Of a stretch of 64,000 nucleotides of DNA, positions 56,801-64,000 are shown one piece after another. The first letter of the stretch is position 1. The number at the start of each line of letters is the position of its first letter. The notes beneath the pieces are model-generated. The model ran no database searches. It was not told the origin of the DNA and saw only the letters and a program-made list of their open reading frames with translations. This DNA is from Planococcus versutus (GTDB lineage Bacteria; Bacillota; Bacilli; Bacillales_A; Planococcaceae). The DNA lies in the NCBI RefSeq assembly GCF_001186155.3, contig NZ_CP016540.2:1218001-1282000 (forward strand), written 5' to 3'. The translations under genes and the position numbers were made by a program.

Positions 56801-56870
56801 TGAAATTCAAGGATTGGTTGAAAATCGCAATCAAAAAACGGCGATTATTTGTAAAATTATAGAAAATTGA
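53808..56870 (+). CDS. dnaE: DNA polymerase III alpha subunit DnaE, short C-terminus
   Basis: 1020-residue C-family replicative polymerase. The polymerase core has TGPGRGSSASSLVAY and the catalytic aspartates in PDIDIDFADHRR, plus GDTTGVFQLES and GVIVYQEQIMQIA. A C-terminal OB-fold is present (about 935-1015), but the ~95-residue end of B. subtilis DnaE (about 1115) is missing. The N-terminal PHP domain has lost the usual metal-binding HxH pattern (YPHISTSAD). TTG 53808 is 7 bases after GAGGAGGA. It follows nrnA closely. Primer-extension role on the lagging strand is inferred from the family. Confidence 0.92.
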   Translation: MSMVYPHISTSADLLKSTVRLDELFPLVMEQGATSVAIVNTKLYGILPFWEACRRAGIHGVVGLSAFIEYEEQFYPIVLYAQTNQGYDNLLKISSALSTRDKQAIPEQWLKAYRPGLVCVVPNKAEWLLTDRAPVVDYVKQLFGSAALGSIERPGGVLSEYEATFIDLCETAGLQVMASHEIRYLRQEDAFAYEVASAIGQGLKMNDPERQKPEHGNAYVPSQQELESWFEDRPEWLKQTADMLESCQVSILMNQQLLPVFPLSEKIDKAIFIADVCKKGLEERVPGFSMRYQERLNYELSIISKMGFIDYFLIVADFMKYAKDQDIMTGPGRGSSASSLVAYSLKITDVDPIKHGLLFERFLNPERVTLPDIDIDFADHRRHEVVEYVARKYGALRTAQIITFGTLSAKAVARDTARVFGFESEELDAISKMISNRPGTSLRSALKESQTLTNWIIEREERKSWFKTALKLEGLPRHASTHAAGIILSPTPLVDHVPIEKGSEGIYLTQWPMQELEAIGLLKMDFLGLRNLTILEQIRSYVYRDTKKRIDYRSIPLEDSETYTLLANGDTTGVFQLESDGMRRALQQIKPTAFGDIVAVNALFRPGPMEFIPLYARRKHGQETVKYVHPILEPILKETYGVIVYQEQIMQIAAKMAGFSLGEADLLRRAVSKKKREILDEERTHFVGGAKAKGFTEAEATEVYDLIVRFADYGFPKSHAVAYSLISYQLSYMKTHYSIYFYTSLLNNSAGNAEKTKLLMQEIKEKTIPLLPPCIQKSGYLYSVEENQIRFGLNVVKGVPGSTIKAILEARERGPFSSLFNIAERISALHLNRKSFEPLIKAGALDDLGHDRGTMLASLDSAIKHAELVKPNEDPGLFDDMGSSFMKPKYTKASAIPESLKLEFEKEVLGFYLSKHPIEREKEHRKKPYDSLKSLKTKRDRESVKVLGVLEDIKRIRTKKGDAMAFLTVMDETGLASVTLFPVEYAKYNLLLEPQMILEIQGLVENRNQKTAIICKIIEN

Positions 56871-56900
56871 CTGCTTTTCTAAAAGAAAAGCAGTTTTTTC
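56870..56900 (+). terminator. Intrinsic terminator after dnaE
   Basis: ACTGCTTTTCT / AGAAAAGCAGT stem, then TTTTTTC. Confidence 0.82.
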
Positions 56901-56939
56901 TTTACGTAGAACGATTTTTTTTGTAAGGTATAGAATATG

Positions 56940-56954
56940 AGTGGTCAGACCACT
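56940..56954 (+). promoter_or_regulatory. FadR/GntR-type operator before the regulator–accDA cluster
   Basis: AGTGGTC-A-GACCACT is a perfect 7+1+7 palindrome with the core TGGTCAGACCA, the pattern of FadR-subfamily GntR sites (core TGGTCNGACCA). A TAGAAT -10-like hexamer (56931-56936) lies just upstream, so the palindrome would cover the transcription start, 30 bases before the GntR gene. Confidence 0.7.
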
Positions 56955-56983
56955 TTCAAAAAAATGGGAACTGAGGCAACGTC

Positions 56984-57634
56984 ATGAATCAATCTAAACG
57001 GTATTTGGATATAGTACGAGATATTCGTGATATGGTTCGACAAGAAAAATTAAAGCCAGGTGATCGTATTCCATCTGAAAGAGAATTGGCTGAGAAGATG
57101 CAAGTAGGTCGTTCAACTTTAAGAGAAGCATTGCGTAGTCTTGAATTACTGGGATTGATTGAAACACGCAGAGGAGAAGGCACGTTTTTGTCTGATCATC
57201 GAAACCATAAATTGGTTGAAGTTTTATCCACATTTATTTTACAAGACAACCGATCACACGAAGATGTTTGGGAAACACGATTGCTCCATGAAATTGCAGC
57301 AATCCAAACAATTTGTCAAAATCGAACAACTAGCCAATTAAATATATGGGATAGCTTGCGCTCTCGATTAAAAAAAGACGGTTTTCATCGTGAAGATTTT
57401 GTGCGAGAGTTAATGGTTTTATCCGGCAACCGATTGTCATTAAAAATCTGGTTTTTATTGACGCAATATAGCGGCAATCCATACGATAAGACGGTTTCTG
57501 TTAACGAAGTTGACTATATGGACAAAACATTAGTAGCAATTGAAAAACAAGATACAACTACAGCTGTACATGAGTTTAAAGCTTGGAGTGACTGGTTAAA
57601 AAAGGAGAGAACGCGCAATGGCAATCATACGTGA
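56984..57634 (+). CDS. GntR-family transcriptional regulator of the FadR/FCD type, overlaps accD
   Basis: 216 residues. N-terminal winged helix with [19 protein letters not shown] and [19 protein letters not shown], then a helical FCD-like domain. The histidines that normally bind a metal in FCD domains are replaced ([15 protein letters not shown] shows Val where His is expected), so effector binding may not need metal. GAGG precedes the ATG. The last 17 bases overlap accD, so regulator and acetyl-CoA carboxylase are coupled. Target and ligand are inferred; a malonyl- or acyl-CoA signal would fit. Confidence 0.82.
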   Translation: MNQSKRYLDIVRDIRDMVRQEKLKPGDRIPSERELAEKMQVGRSTLREALRSLELLGLIETRRGEGTFLSDHRNHKLVEVLSTFILQDNRSHEDVWETRLLHEIAAIQTICQNRTTSQLNIWDSLRSRLKKDGFHREDFVRELMVLSGNRLSLKIWFLLTQYSGNPYDKTVSVNEVDYMDKTLVAIEKQDTTTAVHEFKAWSDWLKKERTRNGNHT

Positions 57635-58490
57635 TATTTTTAAACGCAATAAAGATAGCAAAGAAGCAACTATGCCATCAAAATCTGCAAAAGATGTACC
57701 TGAAGGATTGATGACCAAATGTCCTACATGCAAAGAAATTACATTAACAAAAGACCTTGAAAAAAACAAAAAAGTTTGTCCGAAATGCGATCATCATTTT
57801 AAAATGACAGCTTACGAGCGGATTAATAGCTTGTTAGACGCTGATAGTTTTGAGTCGATGGATGATCATTTAAAATCTGAAAACCCACTTGGTTTTCCTG
57901 GGTATACAGAAAAAGTAGAAGCAGATAGCGAAAAAACAGGTTTAAATGAAGCTGTGTTAACAGGTTCAGGGAAATTGCAAGGTCAAGACATTGTCTTAGC
58001 TGTAATGGATTCACATTTCCGCATGGGATCAATGGGTTCAGTAGTAGGTGAAAAAATTACGCGAGCTATTGAAGTAGCTACAGATCGTAAATTACCGTTT
58101 CTTATTTTTACAGCAAGTGGCGGGGCTCGCATGCAAGAAGGTGTTTTGTCTTTGATGCAAATGGCAAAAACCAGTGTTGCCTTAAAACGACATAGCAATG
58201 AAGGATTATTGTTTGTTTCAGTTTTAACACATCCTACAACTGGCGGTGTGTCAGCAAGTTTTGCTTCTGTTGGAGATATTAATATTGCTGAACCAAAAGC
58301 ATTGATCGGTTTTGCAGGACGTCGCGTAATCGAACAAACAGTTCGCGAAAAACTGCCAGAAGATTTCCAAACAGCCGAGTTTTTGCTGGCACATGGACAA
58401 TTAGATGCAGTTGTACATCGCGAATCAATGCAACAGACATTGGCCACCATTGTGCGCCTTCATACGAAAGGAGCGGTCACGAATGGTTAA
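57618..58490 (+). CDS. accD: Acetyl-CoA carboxylase carboxyltransferase subunit beta
   Basis: 290-residue AccD subunit. Zinc ribbon C35, C38, C54, C57 (CPTC…CPKC), then the carboxyltransferase core with GARMQEG and [11 protein letters not shown]. With AccA it transfers the carboxyl from carboxybiotin to acetyl-CoA to make malonyl-CoA. GGAG lies before the ATG, inside the overlapping regulator gene. Its stop overlaps accA by 8 bases. Confidence 0.95.
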   Translation: MAIIRDIFKRNKDSKEATMPSKSAKDVPEGLMTKCPTCKEITLTKDLEKNKKVCPKCDHHFKMTAYERINSLLDADSFESMDDHLKSENPLGFPGYTEKVEADSEKTGLNEAVLTGSGKLQGQDIVLAVMDSHFRMGSMGSVVGEKITRAIEVATDRKLPFLIFTASGGARMQEGVLSLMQMAKTSVALKRHSNEGLLFVSVLTHPTTGGVSASFASVGDINIAEPKALIGFAGRRVIEQTVREKLPEDFQTAEFLLAHGQLDAVVHRESMQQTLATIVRLHTKGAVTNG

Positions 58491-59451
58491 AAAGAATGGC
58501 AAAAAAACATTGGCATTTGAAGAACCGCTTATTCAATTACGAGCGAAGATTTCAGAGCTAAAAGAATACACAAAAAATGCCGAAGTGGATTTGAGCTCTG
58601 AAATCACTTCCTTAGAAGAGCGATTTTCAAAACTTGAAGAAGAGATTTATGAAAACATGAAACCATGGGATCGTGTTCAAGTAGCGCGCCACCCAGAACG
58701 TCCAACGACGCTTGATTACATTCCAATGATTTTTGATGATTTTATCGAATTGCATGGAGATCGACTTTATGGAGACGATGAAGCTATTGTTAGTGGTATT
58801 GGCTCTTTCCACGGACAGCCCATAACAATTATTGGTCATCAGCGTGGCAAAGATACCAAAGAAAACGTTCGACGAAATTTTGGTATGCCGCATCCAGAAG
58901 GCTACCGAAAAGCATTGCGTCTAATGAAACAAGCTGAAAAATTCAAGCGCCCAATCATTTGTTTAATTGATACGAAAGGTGCATATCCCGGTAAGGCTGC
59001 AGAAGAGCGTGGTCAAAGTGAAGCAATCGCTCGTAATTTAGTTGAAATGGCAGGACTTGAAGTTCCTGTGTTATCCATTGTAATTGGCGAAGGTGGCAGT
59101 GGCGGGGCACTCGCATTAGGTGTGGGAAATCAAATTTTAATGTTAGAAAACTCAACGTTTTCTGTCATATCTCCAGAAGGAGCTGCGTCAATTCTTTGGA
59201 AAGATCCAGCACTTGCAAAAACGGCTGCAGAAGCGATGAAAATCACAGCACCTGATTTACTAGAAATGAAGATCATCGAACACATGATTCCTGAAGTTCG
59301 TGGAGGTGCGCACCACGATCCGCAAAAACAAGCTTCTATTATTTCAGAAGCGATTAGACGTTCATTAGAAGAATTGAATGGCTTATCAGGAGAAGAATTG
59401 GTTGATCAACGCTATAGAAAATTTAAAGCAATTGGTGTATTCAGCGAATAA
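58483..59451 (+). CDS. accA: Acetyl-CoA carboxylase carboxyltransferase subunit alpha
   Basis: 322-residue AccA with [39 protein letters not shown] and [14 protein letters not shown]. Partner of AccD. ATG 58483 with AAAGGAG upstream gives the normal length; it overlaps the end of accD. A strong terminator follows, so the unit is regulator–accD–accA, with pfkA starting separately. Confidence 0.95.
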   Translation: MVKKNGKKTLAFEEPLIQLRAKISELKEYTKNAEVDLSSEITSLEERFSKLEEEIYENMKPWDRVQVARHPERPTTLDYIPMIFDDFIELHGDRLYGDDEAIVSGIGSFHGQPITIIGHQRGKDTKENVRRNFGMPHPEGYRKALRLMKQAEKFKRPIICLIDTKGAYPGKAAEERGQSEAIARNLVEMAGLEVPVLSIVIGEGGSGGALALGVGNQILMLENSTFSVISPEGAASILWKDPALAKTAAEAMKITAPDLLEMKIIEHMIPEVRGGAHHDPQKQASIISEAIRRSLEELNGLSGEELVDQRYRKFKAIGVFSE

Positions 59452-59452
59452 T

Positions 59453-59478
59453 AAAAAACCGCCTAGGCGGTTTTTTTT
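59453..59478 (+). terminator. Intrinsic terminator after accA
   Basis: AAAAAACCGCC-TA-GGCGGTTTTTT near-palindrome with T8. Confidence 0.85.
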
Positions 59479-59629
59479 GGTTTTAAAATGAACAACAAAC
59501 TATTTCCCGCGAAAAAATAAATGCAAAGTTAACAAATACTTAACATGCTGACTGGCTATTTAGAACTGACAGCAATGCTTTAGCATGGTAAGGTTAAGTG
59601 AGTAAATGGACTGCAGGAGGACATAGTAA

Positions 59630-60589
<960 letters not shown>

Positions 60590-60611
60590 AAAGAAAAATG
60601 GAGTGAGTTTA

Positions 60612-62372
60612 TTGAGAAAAACGAAAATTGTCTGCACCATTGGGCCAGCAAGTGAATCACCTGAAATGTTAGATCGATTGATTGAAGCAGGAATGAACGT
60701 AGCCCGCTTAAACTTTTCCCATGGTAATCATGAAGAACATGCTGTACGCATCCAACGTATTCGTCAAGCGGCTGAAAAAGCGAATAAAATCGTCGGGATT
60801 TTATTAGATACAAAAGGTCCAGAAATCCGTACTCATCAAATGAAAGATGACTCGATTGAATTAGTAACGGGTCAAAGTATCGAAATTTCAATGTCAGAAG
60901 TAGAAGGAACTGCTGAGCGTTTTTCTATTACGTATGAACAACTAATCGAAGACGTCAACATAGGGTCAGTCATTCTACTAGATGATGGATTAATTGAATT
61001 GCGTGTTGAAAGTTTAGATACTGCAAATGGAATTATCAATACAATCGTTGAAAATGCTGGAACATTAAAAAGTAAAAAAGGCGTTAACGTTCCAGGGGTA
61101 TCTGTTCAACTGCCTGGAATCACAGAAAAAGATGCACAGGATATTCTATTCGGAATCAAACAAAATGTTGATTTTGTAGCTGCTTCATTTGTTAGAAGAA
61201 GTTCAGATGTTATGGAGATTCGTGGTTTGCTAGAAAAAAATGAAGGTTCGCATATTCAAATTATTCCGAAAATCGAAAACCGTGAAGGTGTCGATAACAT
61301 TGACGAAATTATTTTAGTATCTGATGGGTTAATGGTTGCGCGTGGCGATTTGGGTGTCGAAATTCCTCCTGAAGAAGTCCCGTTAGTTCAAAAATCATTG
61401 ATCGAAAAATGCAATAGTGCGGGTAAACCGGTAATTACAGCAACTCAAATGCTCGATTCGATGCAACGCAACCCGCGTCCAACTCGTGCTGAAGCAAGCG
61501 ATGTAGCGAACGCTATTTTTGATGGCACAGATGCCATTATGCTGTCGGGTGAAACAGCTGCAGGAATTTATCCAGTTGAATCTGTCAAAACGATGGACCG
61601 CATTGCTGAAACGACAGAAGCTGCATTAAACTATAAGCAAATTGTTTCCAACAGAAGAAAAGAAAAAGAGTCGAATATGACAGAAGCGATTGGTCAAGCA
61701 GTGGCTTATACAGCTTTGAATTTGAAAGTTCAAGCGATTATTGCTCCAACTGAAAGCGGAACAACTGCTAAAATGATTTCTAAATACCGTCCAGGAGCAC
61801 CCATTATCGCAGTCACATCTGCAGAGCGTCCAGCACGTAAATTAACGCTAGTATGGGGAGTTCAACCGATTATTGGTGCTTCAGTTCACTCAACAGATGA
61901 ATTGCTAGAAAATGCAGTAGACGAAAGTTTAAAGCATGGCTACGTAAAGCACGGAGATTTAGTTGTTATTACAGCGGGTGTTCCAGTAGGACACGCAGGT
62001 ACAACAAACTTGATGAAAGTCCATGTGATTGGAGATATCTTGGCAAAAGGTCAAGGAATTGGTAAAACTGTTGCTTTTGCTGAAGCTGTGGTTGTTCGAA
62101 ATGCAGAAGAGGCTTTAGCTATCGATACGGAAGGTAAAATTATCGTTACGGTTGGAACAGATCGCGAAATGATGCCAGCCATCAACAAATGCGCAGGAAT
62201 TATTACAGAAGAAGGCGGACTAACGAGCCATGCTGCCGTAGTTGGCTTAAGTCTCGGAATTCCGGTCATTGTTGGTGTTAGCGAAGCTACTTCACTTATC
62301 AAAAACAATTATGAAATAACGATGGATTCAGATTCAGGCATTGTCTATCATGGCCATGCTAGCGTTCTGTAA
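60612..62372 (+). CDS. pyk: Pyruvate kinase with C-terminal PEP-utilizing-type domain
   Basis: 586-residue pyruvate kinase. [15 protein letters not shown] opens it, with [11 protein letters not shown] and the active-site [13 protein letters not shown]. The last ~110 residues form the extra PEP-utilizing-like domain of Bacillus Pyk ([17 protein letters not shown]). TTG 60612 matches the family N-terminus with GGAGTGA upstream; GTG 60603 would add 3 residues and overlap the ribosome site. Cotranscribed with pfkA. Confidence 0.95.
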   Translation: MRKTKIVCTIGPASESPEMLDRLIEAGMNVARLNFSHGNHEEHAVRIQRIRQAAEKANKIVGILLDTKGPEIRTHQMKDDSIELVTGQSIEISMSEVEGTAERFSITYEQLIEDVNIGSVILLDDGLIELRVESLDTANGIINTIVENAGTLKSKKGVNVPGVSVQLPGITEKDAQDILFGIKQNVDFVAASFVRRSSDVMEIRGLLEKNEGSHIQIIPKIENREGVDNIDEIILVSDGLMVARGDLGVEIPPEEVPLVQKSLIEKCNSAGKPVITATQMLDSMQRNPRPTRAEASDVANAIFDGTDAIMLSGETAAGIYPVESVKTMDRIAETTEAALNYKQIVSNRRKEKESNMTEAIGQAVAYTALNLKVQAIIAPTESGTTAKMISKYRPGAPIIAVTSAERPARKLTLVWGVQPIIGASVHSTDELLENAVDESLKHGYVKHGDLVVITAGVPVGHAGTTNLMKVHVIGDILAKGQGIGKTVAFAEAVVVRNAEEALAIDTEGKIIVTVGTDREMMPAINKCAGIITEEGGLTSHAAVVGLSLGIPVIVGVSEATSLIKNNYEITMDSDSGIVYHGHASVL

Positions 62373-62396
62373 TTCATAAGAAGGAGTCTGGTCAAA

Positions 62397-62783
62397 ATGA
62401 TGAAATGGATTTTCTTGGCCTTAATTATTGTACCATCTCTTGAATTAGCTTTATTAATTTGGGCAGGGGGCAAGCTTGGATTTTTCGCGACCATGGCAAT
62501 CATTGTCGCAACTGGTTTACTTGGTGCTTTTCTTGCTAAAAAACAGGGCATGAAAGCATTCCGAGATATTCAAAGTGGCATGAATAGTTTTCAGGCTCCT
62601 GGTGAACAGTTGTTAAATGCGGCTTTTGTTTTAGTCGGAGGCGTATTATTGCTAACACCTGGATTTATCACAGACGCAGTTGGTTTTACACTGTTATTTA
62701 ATCCAACGCAGAAAATCTATAAGCCATTTATCTATAAGCTGATCCATAAAAAAATGAAAAACACTCGGGTTATTGTAGGATAA
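62397..62783 (+). CDS. fxsA: FxsA family membrane protein
   Basis: 128 residues with about three hydrophobic segments: ILALIIVPSLELALLIW, FFATMAIIVATGLLGAFLA and LLNAAFVLVGGVLLLTPGF. LTPGFITDAVGF is the FxsA signature. FxsA family proteins are linked to suppressing phage exclusion in E. coli; the role in Firmicutes is unknown. ATG 62397 is 10 bases after AAGGAG; ATG 62400 is an alternative. It starts 24 bases after pyk, as in B. subtilis. Confidence 0.85.
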   Translation: MMKWIFLALIIVPSLELALLIWAGGKLGFFATMAIIVATGLLGAFLAKKQGMKAFRDIQSGMNSFQAPGEQLLNAAFVLVGGVLLLTPGFITDAVGFTLLFNPTQKIYKPFIYKLIHKKMKNTRVIVG

Positions 62784-62797
62784 TTCCGAGTGTTTAC
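62759..62797 (+). terminator. Hairpin overlapping the end of fxsA
   Basis: AAACACTCGG / CCGAGTGTTT around a 17-base loop that can pair further; T-rich sequence follows after ACATCA. Confidence 0.6.
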
Positions 62798-62824
62798 ATC
62801 ATTTTTTTAAAGAAATTTAATTTC

Positions 62825-62867
62825 TATAATCGTTTTCATTCACAAACTCTACAAAGTTGATTATAAT
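62825..62867 (+). promoter_or_regulatory. citZ promoter with overlapping cre-like site
   Basis: TTCACA (62839-62844), a 17-base spacer and TATAAT (62862-62867) form a strong sigma-A promoter. The reverse complement of 62825-62839 is ATGAAAACGATTATA, matching the cre consensus WTGNAANCGNWNNCW at all but one constrained position and ending on the -35. CcpA repression of citZ is known in B. subtilis. Confidence 0.65.
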
Positions 62868-62885
62868 GGCTTAGTAAGGGAAAAC

Positions 62886-62939
62886 GCAGAAGTTCACAAA
62901 CGCAGATGAACCATCATTCTGCTTTTTTTTGGAATGATG
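62886..62939 (+). promoter_or_regulatory. Possible attenuator in the citZ leader
   Basis: GCAGAA (62886-62891) with TTCTGC (62917-62922), plus inner GTTCA/TGAAC, forms a hairpin directly followed by T8, a terminator shape. CATCATTC (62912-62919) can alternatively pair with GAATGATG (62932-62939). The two structures share bases and exclude each other. Direct repeat CGCAGA (62885-62890, 62901-62906) lies inside. Confidence 0.5.
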
Positions 62940-62965
62940 AATTATATGGAAAAGGAGCTAATTAA

Positions 62966-64000
62966 ATGACATCATCAAAAGGTTTAGAAGGTGTAGTAGC
63001 AACGCAATCCGCGATCAGCTCGATCATTGATGACACACTTACATATGTTGGCTATGATATCGATGATTTAGCCGTCAATGCTAGCTTTGAAGAAGTAATT
63101 TATTTGTTGTGGCATCAACGCTTGCCAAAAGCTGAAGAATTGGCAGAACTAAAGCAACAACTAGCAGACAATATGGCGGTTCCACAAGCTGTACTTGATC
63201 ACTTTAAAACATACGATATTAAAAGTGTGCATCCAATGGCAGCACTTCGCACAGCTGTTTCAATGCTTGGTTTGTTTGATGAAGAAGCAGAAGTTATGGA
63301 ACCTGCAGCTAACTATCGTAAAGCCATTAAAATTCAAGCGAAAATTTCGACTTTGGTTACTGCTTTTGGACGTATTCGCAACGGCCAAGAACCAATCGCA
63401 CCAAAATCAGACTTGAGCTTTGCTGCAAACTTCCTATACATGTTGTCTGGCAACGTGCCAGAAGCAATTGAAGAAGAAGCATTTAACAAAGCATTAGTAC
63501 TTCACGCTGATCACGAGTTAAATGCATCAACATTCACAGCTCGTGTGGCAGTAGCGACATTGTCTGATGTCTATTCAGGCGTAACAGCTGCAATTGGCGC
63601 GTTAAAAGGACCTCTTCACGGCGGCGCAAACGAGCAAGTAATGAAAATGCTCACTGAAATCAGTTCGGTCGACAATGTAGAAAAAGTTATCAACGAAAAG
63701 TTAGCTAATAAAGAAAAAATCATGGGCTTTGGTCATCGTGTTTATCGCAAAGGCGATCCACGTGCAAAGCATTTGCGTGAAATGTCTCGAAAACTGACGA
63801 AAATCCGAGGCGAAGAAAAATGGTATGACATGTCGGTGAAAATCGATGAAATCGTTACAGGCCAGAAAGACCTTCCGCCAAACGTAGATTTCTACTCAGC
63901 TTCTGTGTACCACAGCTTAAACATCGAACATGATTTATTTACACCTGTTTTTGCATTATCGCGTACATCGGGCTGGCTGGCTCATATTCAAGAGCAGTAT
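62966..64000 (+). CDS. citZ: Citrate synthase CitZ, C-terminus cut by window end
   Basis: 345 codons present with no stop; the gene runs off the window. It condenses acetyl-CoA and oxaloacetate at TCA entry. MTSSKGLEGVVATQSAIS is the Firmicute start; catalytic residues H218 in GPLHGGANEQ, H257 in GFGHRVYRKGDPR and D308 in NVDFYSASVY are present. AAAGGAGC precedes the ATG. The promoter carries a cre-like site, and the leader has competing hairpins. icd and mdh would be expected beyond the edge. Confidence 0.95.
   Translation, partial: MTSSKGLEGVVATQSAISSIIDDTLTYVGYDIDDLAVNASFEEVIYLLWHQRLPKAEELAELKQQLADNMAVPQAVLDHFKTYDIKSVHPMAALRTAVSMLGLFDEEAEVMEPAANYRKAIKIQAKISTLVTAFGRIRNGQEPIAPKSDLSFAANFLYMLSGNVPEAIEEEAFNKALVLHADHELNASTFTARVAVATLSDVYSGVTAAIGALKGPLHGGANEQVMKMLTEISSVDNVEKVINEKLANKEKIMGFGHRVYRKGDPRAKHLREMSRKLTKIRGEEKWYDMSVKIDEIVTGQKDLPPNVDFYSASVYHSLNIEHDLFTPVFALSRTSGWLAHIQEQY

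Noticed and set aside
59575..59586. ATGCT-TT-AGCAT palindrome upstream of pfkA
   Set aside because: Only 5-bp arms, expected often by chance in AT-rich DNA; no clear promoter relation.

Overview
The window is a 64 kb stretch of an AT-rich Bacillales chromosome. The gene order closely follows the Bacillus subtilis pepV/trmB – ytpPQRS–murC–ytxGHJ–aroA–ccpA–acuCBA–acsA – tyrS – rpsD – ezrA–iscS–thiI – sppA–tpx–ytxK – ytkL–ytoI–ytpI–nrnA–dnaE – accDA–pfkA–pyk–citZ segment. Bacillithiol-associated YtxJ, T-box leaders, cre sites and sigma-B-like promoters all indicate a Firmicute of the Bacillus group. Protein details, and the absence of sporulation genes that I recall from this part of B. subtilis (sspA, ytfJ, ytrH/ytrI), suggest a non-sporulating Planococcaceae member such as Planococcus. 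That is an inference from synteny, not a measured assignment. I see no rRNA, tRNA, CRISPR array, prophage, plasmid or insertion sequence. This is core chromosome.

Layout. 0–12.9 kb: the start of a leftward DeoR-type regulator (ytzE-like), then rightward peptidase and amino-acid genes (pepV, dat), an RNA cyclic phosphodiesterase, a lipid kinase, trmB, the ytnP lactonase, the M42 peptidase ytoP, an NTP phosphatase, a lipoprotein, and the ytpP–ytpQ–ytpR–sftA run. 13–18.7 kb: murC (carrying a one-base frameshift in this sequence), the stress operon ytxG–ytxH–ytxJ behind a sigma-B-type promoter, aroA (chorismate mutase/DAHP synthase) and ccpA. 18.7–23.1 kb: acuABC facing away from acsA, the reversible acetylation circuit of acetyl-CoA synthetase. 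23.1–30.4 kb: a class A penicillin-binding protein divergent from T-box-controlled tyrS, a sigma-B-type stress protein, a binding-protein-like gene, a decayed gene, and rpsD with its leader. 30.7–37.5 kb: a cre-controlled trans-sulfuration enzyme, free-methionine-sulfoxide reductase, hisJ, ezrA, and the iscS–thiI pair. 37.7–50.9 kb: an acyl-CoA synthetase, rarD, sppA–yteJ, tpx, ytxK, a Tyr T-box-controlled NhaC-family transporter, two universal stress proteins, a PhnA-type zinc protein, an oxidoreductase, an M24 peptidase and ytkL. 51–64 kb: ytoI, ytpI, nrnA, dnaE, a GntR/FadR-type regulator overlapping accD–accA, pfkA–pyk, fxsA and the start of citZ.

How the parts connect. Central carbon flow dominates: glycolysis exit (pfkA, pyk), acetate activation (acsA under AcuA/AcuC), malonyl-CoA formation (accDA, next to a regulator with a FadR-like operator) and TCA entry (citZ). 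The global carbon regulator CcpA is encoded here too, and cre-like sites precede the trans-sulfuration gene and citZ. Tyrosine supply forms a second theme, with two Tyr-specifier T-boxes (tyrS and the NhaC-family gene).

No clearly new biological system is visible. The observations most worth checking are the murC frameshift, the FadR-like palindrome ahead of the regulator–accDA cluster, competing hairpins in the citZ leader, a Tpx without its resolving cysteine, the tyrosine T-box on an NhaC-family transporter, and a gene remnant between the binding-protein gene and rpsD.
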